This document shows, in pieces, positions 6,490-7,865 of a stretch of DNA of 7,865 bases. Each line of letters begins with the position of its first letter. Position 1 is the first letter of the stretch. The notes beneath the pieces were generated by a model that saw only the letters and a program-made list of their open reading frames with translations, had not been told where the DNA came from and ran no database searches. The position numbers were made by a program, and so were the translations under genes. The stretch comes from Pseudomonadota bacterium (GTDB lineage: Bacteria > Pseudomonadota > Alphaproteobacteria > Rhizobiales > Xanthobacteraceae), in the NCBI GenBank assembly GCA_023405565.1, contig JAEXXW010000227.1, forward strand, positions 1-7,865. The letters are read 5' to 3'.

Positions 6490-7268
6490 ACGTGAGACTG
6501 CTGGCTGCGGGTGTTGCGGGTTTGCTCGCCATAGCGGCGGCGGCACTGGCGGCTGAAATCCCGCTCGACCAGCGCCGCTCGTCCTATGAGGACATGAGTC
6601 GCGACAATAAGGCGATGCAGGATGACGACACGACCAATCCGGCCATGCTGTTCGTGCTGGATGGCGAAGCGTTGTGGAATGCCAAGGCTGGCGCGTCCGG
6701 AAAGTCCTGCGCGAATTGCCACGGCGATGCCGCCACCAGCATGAGAGGCGTCGCCGCGCGTTATCCCGCCTTCGACAATGCGTCAGGCCGTCCGGTCAAC
6801 CTTGAGCAGCGTATCAACATCTCGCGCGAACAGAACCAGAAAGCGGCGCCCTTCGCTTTCGAAAGCAGGGAGATGCTGGCACTCTCTGCGTACATTGCCA
6901 TGCAATCGCGCGGCGAACCGATCTCGCAATACGATGATCCGCGGCTGCAGCCTTTCATCGAGAAGGGCCGCGCGGCCTTCCATCAGCGGCAAGGCCAGCT
7001 CAATCTGTCCTGCGCGCAATGCCACGACGACAATTGGGGCAAGAGCCTCGCCGGCAATATCATTCCGCAGGCGCATCCGACCGGCTACCCGATCTATCGG
7101 CTGGAATGGCAAAATCTCGGCTCACTGCAGCGGCGCTTGCGCAACTGCATGACCGGCATCCGCGCCGAACCCTATCCGTTCGGCGCGCCGGAATATGTAG
7201 ATCTCGAACTCTACCTGATGTGGCGCGCCCGCGGCATGACGATGGAAACGCCGGGTATCAGGCCATAA
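6486..7268 (+). CDS. soxA: Diheme L-cysteine S-thiosulfotransferase subunit SoxA
   Basis: A 260-residue SoxA, the catalytic cytochrome of the SoxXA complex, which in known systems joins thiosulfate to the SoxY cysteine oxidatively in the periplasm. A Sec signal peptide (residues 1-22, ending ALA) precedes two heme motifs, CANCH at 75-79 and CAQCH at 176-180, so this is the diheme form. The active-site and heme-2 ligand cysteine is probably C221 in LRNCMTGIRAEPYPFGAPEY. The stretch QRINISREQN (108-117) matches the family's RINxCR region, but with S113 where diheme SoxA has the Cys ligand of heme 1, judged from memory of the family. The ATG at 6486 overlaps the soxZ stop by four bases. This is the last gene of the block: no soxB, soxC or soxD follows, and a gene on the other strand starts its 3' end 39 bases later. 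Confidence 0.9.
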   Translation: MNVRLLAAGVAGLLAIAAAALAAEIPLDQRRSSYEDMSRDNKAMQDDDTTNPAMLFVLDGEALWNAKAGASGKSCANCHGDAATSMRGVAARYPAFDNASGRPVNLEQRINISREQNQKAAPFAFESREMLALSAYIAMQSRGEPISQYDDPRLQPFIEKGRAAFHQRQGQLNLSCAQCHDDNWGKSLAGNIIPQAHPTGYPIYRLEWQNLGSLQRRLRNCMTGIRAEPYPFGAPEYVDLELYLMWRARGMTMETPGIRP

Positions 7269-7307
7269 GGGCCGGTGGCGCACAAAATATCCGCCCCGAT
7301 GGCGTTA
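7269..7307. other. Convergent gap between soxA and hmuV-like gene
   Basis: Thirty-nine bases separate two convergent stops. I see only 4-base inverted matches and no stem followed by a T-tract, so a classical terminator serving either side is not visible. Confidence 0.4.
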
Positions 7308-7865
7308 TCACTTCAAACGCATCGATTGCGGCAGCACGAACGGCGTCGATGCAGCCGGCACGACACCGACGGCATTGGTGACGGCGAAGACTTCGCGCAT
7401 GACGTCATCGCGGATGATCTCTTCGGGCCGCCCCCTCGCCACGATCTTCCCCGCTCGCATCATCACCACCTGGGCCGCAAGCATTGCCGCCAGATTGAGA
7501 TCATGGAGCACCAGAAGAACGCCGGCACCTTCCTTGGCGATGTCGCGGACCATCTCAACCGTGCCCAACTGGTGATTCAAATCGAGGCTGGCCGTCGGCT
7601 CATCCAACAGCATCAGTCCCGGCCTGCAGCTTTCCTCCGCCGACAGAAGCTGCAGCATGGCGCGCGCCAGATGAACGCGCTGCTGCTCGCCCCCCGATAG
7701 GCGGGTCACCGGGCGATCCACCAGATGCAGAACGTCGCATCGTTGCATCACGGATCTGGACAGGTCGTGAATCCAGGATTGCGGCCGCAGCGCGCCAGCT
7801 CCCATGGAGACAATCTCCTCCACGGAAAAGTCAAACGACACATTCGTGTGCTGCGACAACACGGC
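7308..7865 (-). CDS. hmuV: Hemin ABC transporter ATP-binding protein HmuV, 3' part
   Basis: The C-terminal ~185 residues of an ABC ATPase read on the minus strand; the gene enters from the right edge, so the start and the Walker A motif lie outside the window. Visible in order are an early SQHTNVSFDFSVEEIV stretch after the Q-loop region, the ABC signature LSGGEQQRVHLARAM, Walker B with LMLLDEPTASLD, and the switch histidine in LVLHDLNLAA. The DLNLAA and MMRAGKIVARG stretches and the FDFSVEEIV context fit the FecCD/HmuV importers for heme, siderophores or cobalamin, and HmuV is the best match I recognise. It would power uptake of hemin through an HmuTU complex at the inner membrane. It is convergent with soxA and so is not in the sox operon; a Fur- or Irr-type promoter would lie off the window. 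A siderophore or B12 importer ATPase is the alternative. Confidence 0.8.
   Translation of the reverse strand, partial: AVLSQHTNVSFDFSVEEIVSMGAGALRPQSWIHDLSRSVMQRCDVLHLVDRPVTRLSGGEQQRVHLARAMLQLLSAEESCRPGLMLLDEPTASLDLNHQLGTVEMVRDIAKEGAGVLLVLHDLNLAAMLAAQVVMMRAGKIVARGRPEEIIRDDVMREVFAVTNAVGVVPAASTPFVLPQSMRLK

Noticed and set aside
5573..6546. Overlapping minus-strand open frames opposite soxX, soxY and soxZ
   Set aside because: All are shadows of well-supported sox genes, with no domain features or credible start signals.
1..7865. tRNA, rRNA, CRISPR arrays, insertion sequences
   Set aside because: Reading the gaps and gene edges showed no cloverleaf-like segment, spaced direct-repeat array or transposase motif.

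Overview
The window looks like a chromosomal stretch from an alphaproteobacterium, most likely of the Rhizobiales/Hyphomicrobiales (Brucella/Ochrobactrum-like or Rhizobium-like). The basis is high-GC codon use, an HmuV-type hemin importer gene, and a pair of palindromic elements that resemble, from memory, the Bru-RS/RIME-type intergenic repeats of that order. No database search was possible.

Layout. Bases 126-977 hold a free-standing EamA/DMT-family membrane transporter. A 241-bp AT-richer gap (978-1218) follows and probably carries the promoter of the next unit. Bases 1219-7268 form one tightly packed, probably co-transcribed seven-gene block on the + strand: a [2Fe-2S] small subunit and a Tat-exported molybdopterin large subunit of the xanthine oxidase/isoquinoline 1-oxidoreductase (IorAB) type; a Tat-exported flavocytochrome c sulfide dehydrogenase flavoprotein (FccB/SoxF-like); then soxX, soxY, soxZ and soxA. 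Most junctions overlap by 1-4 bases. Convergent to soxA, at 7308-7865 on the - strand, is the 3' part of an hmuV-like hemin ABC transporter ATPase that runs off the window.

How the genes may work together. SoxXA (c-type cytochromes) normally loads a sulfur substrate onto a cysteine of the SoxYZ carrier in the periplasm. In the classical pathway SoxB then releases sulfate and the molybdoenzyme SoxCD oxidises the remaining sulfane sulfur. No SoxB or SoxCD is present here. Their place in the cluster is taken by a different molybdoenzyme family and an FCSD flavoprotein, all with export signals or an exported partner. The carrier is also atypical: SoxY keeps a near-terminal Cys (C149) but lacks the GGCGG arm and ends in a short acidic extension. 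SoxA keeps its apparent catalytic Cys (C221) and both heme motifs, but appears to have Ser (S113) where diheme SoxA has the Cys ligand of heme 1. I infer a diverged Sox-like periplasmic oxidation system, possibly acting on a sulfur compound other than thiosulfate.

A further oddity is that a composite palindromic repeat (about 5161-5273) sits inside the soxX reading frame, between the start codon and the hydrophobic core of the signal peptide, and leaves the frame open.
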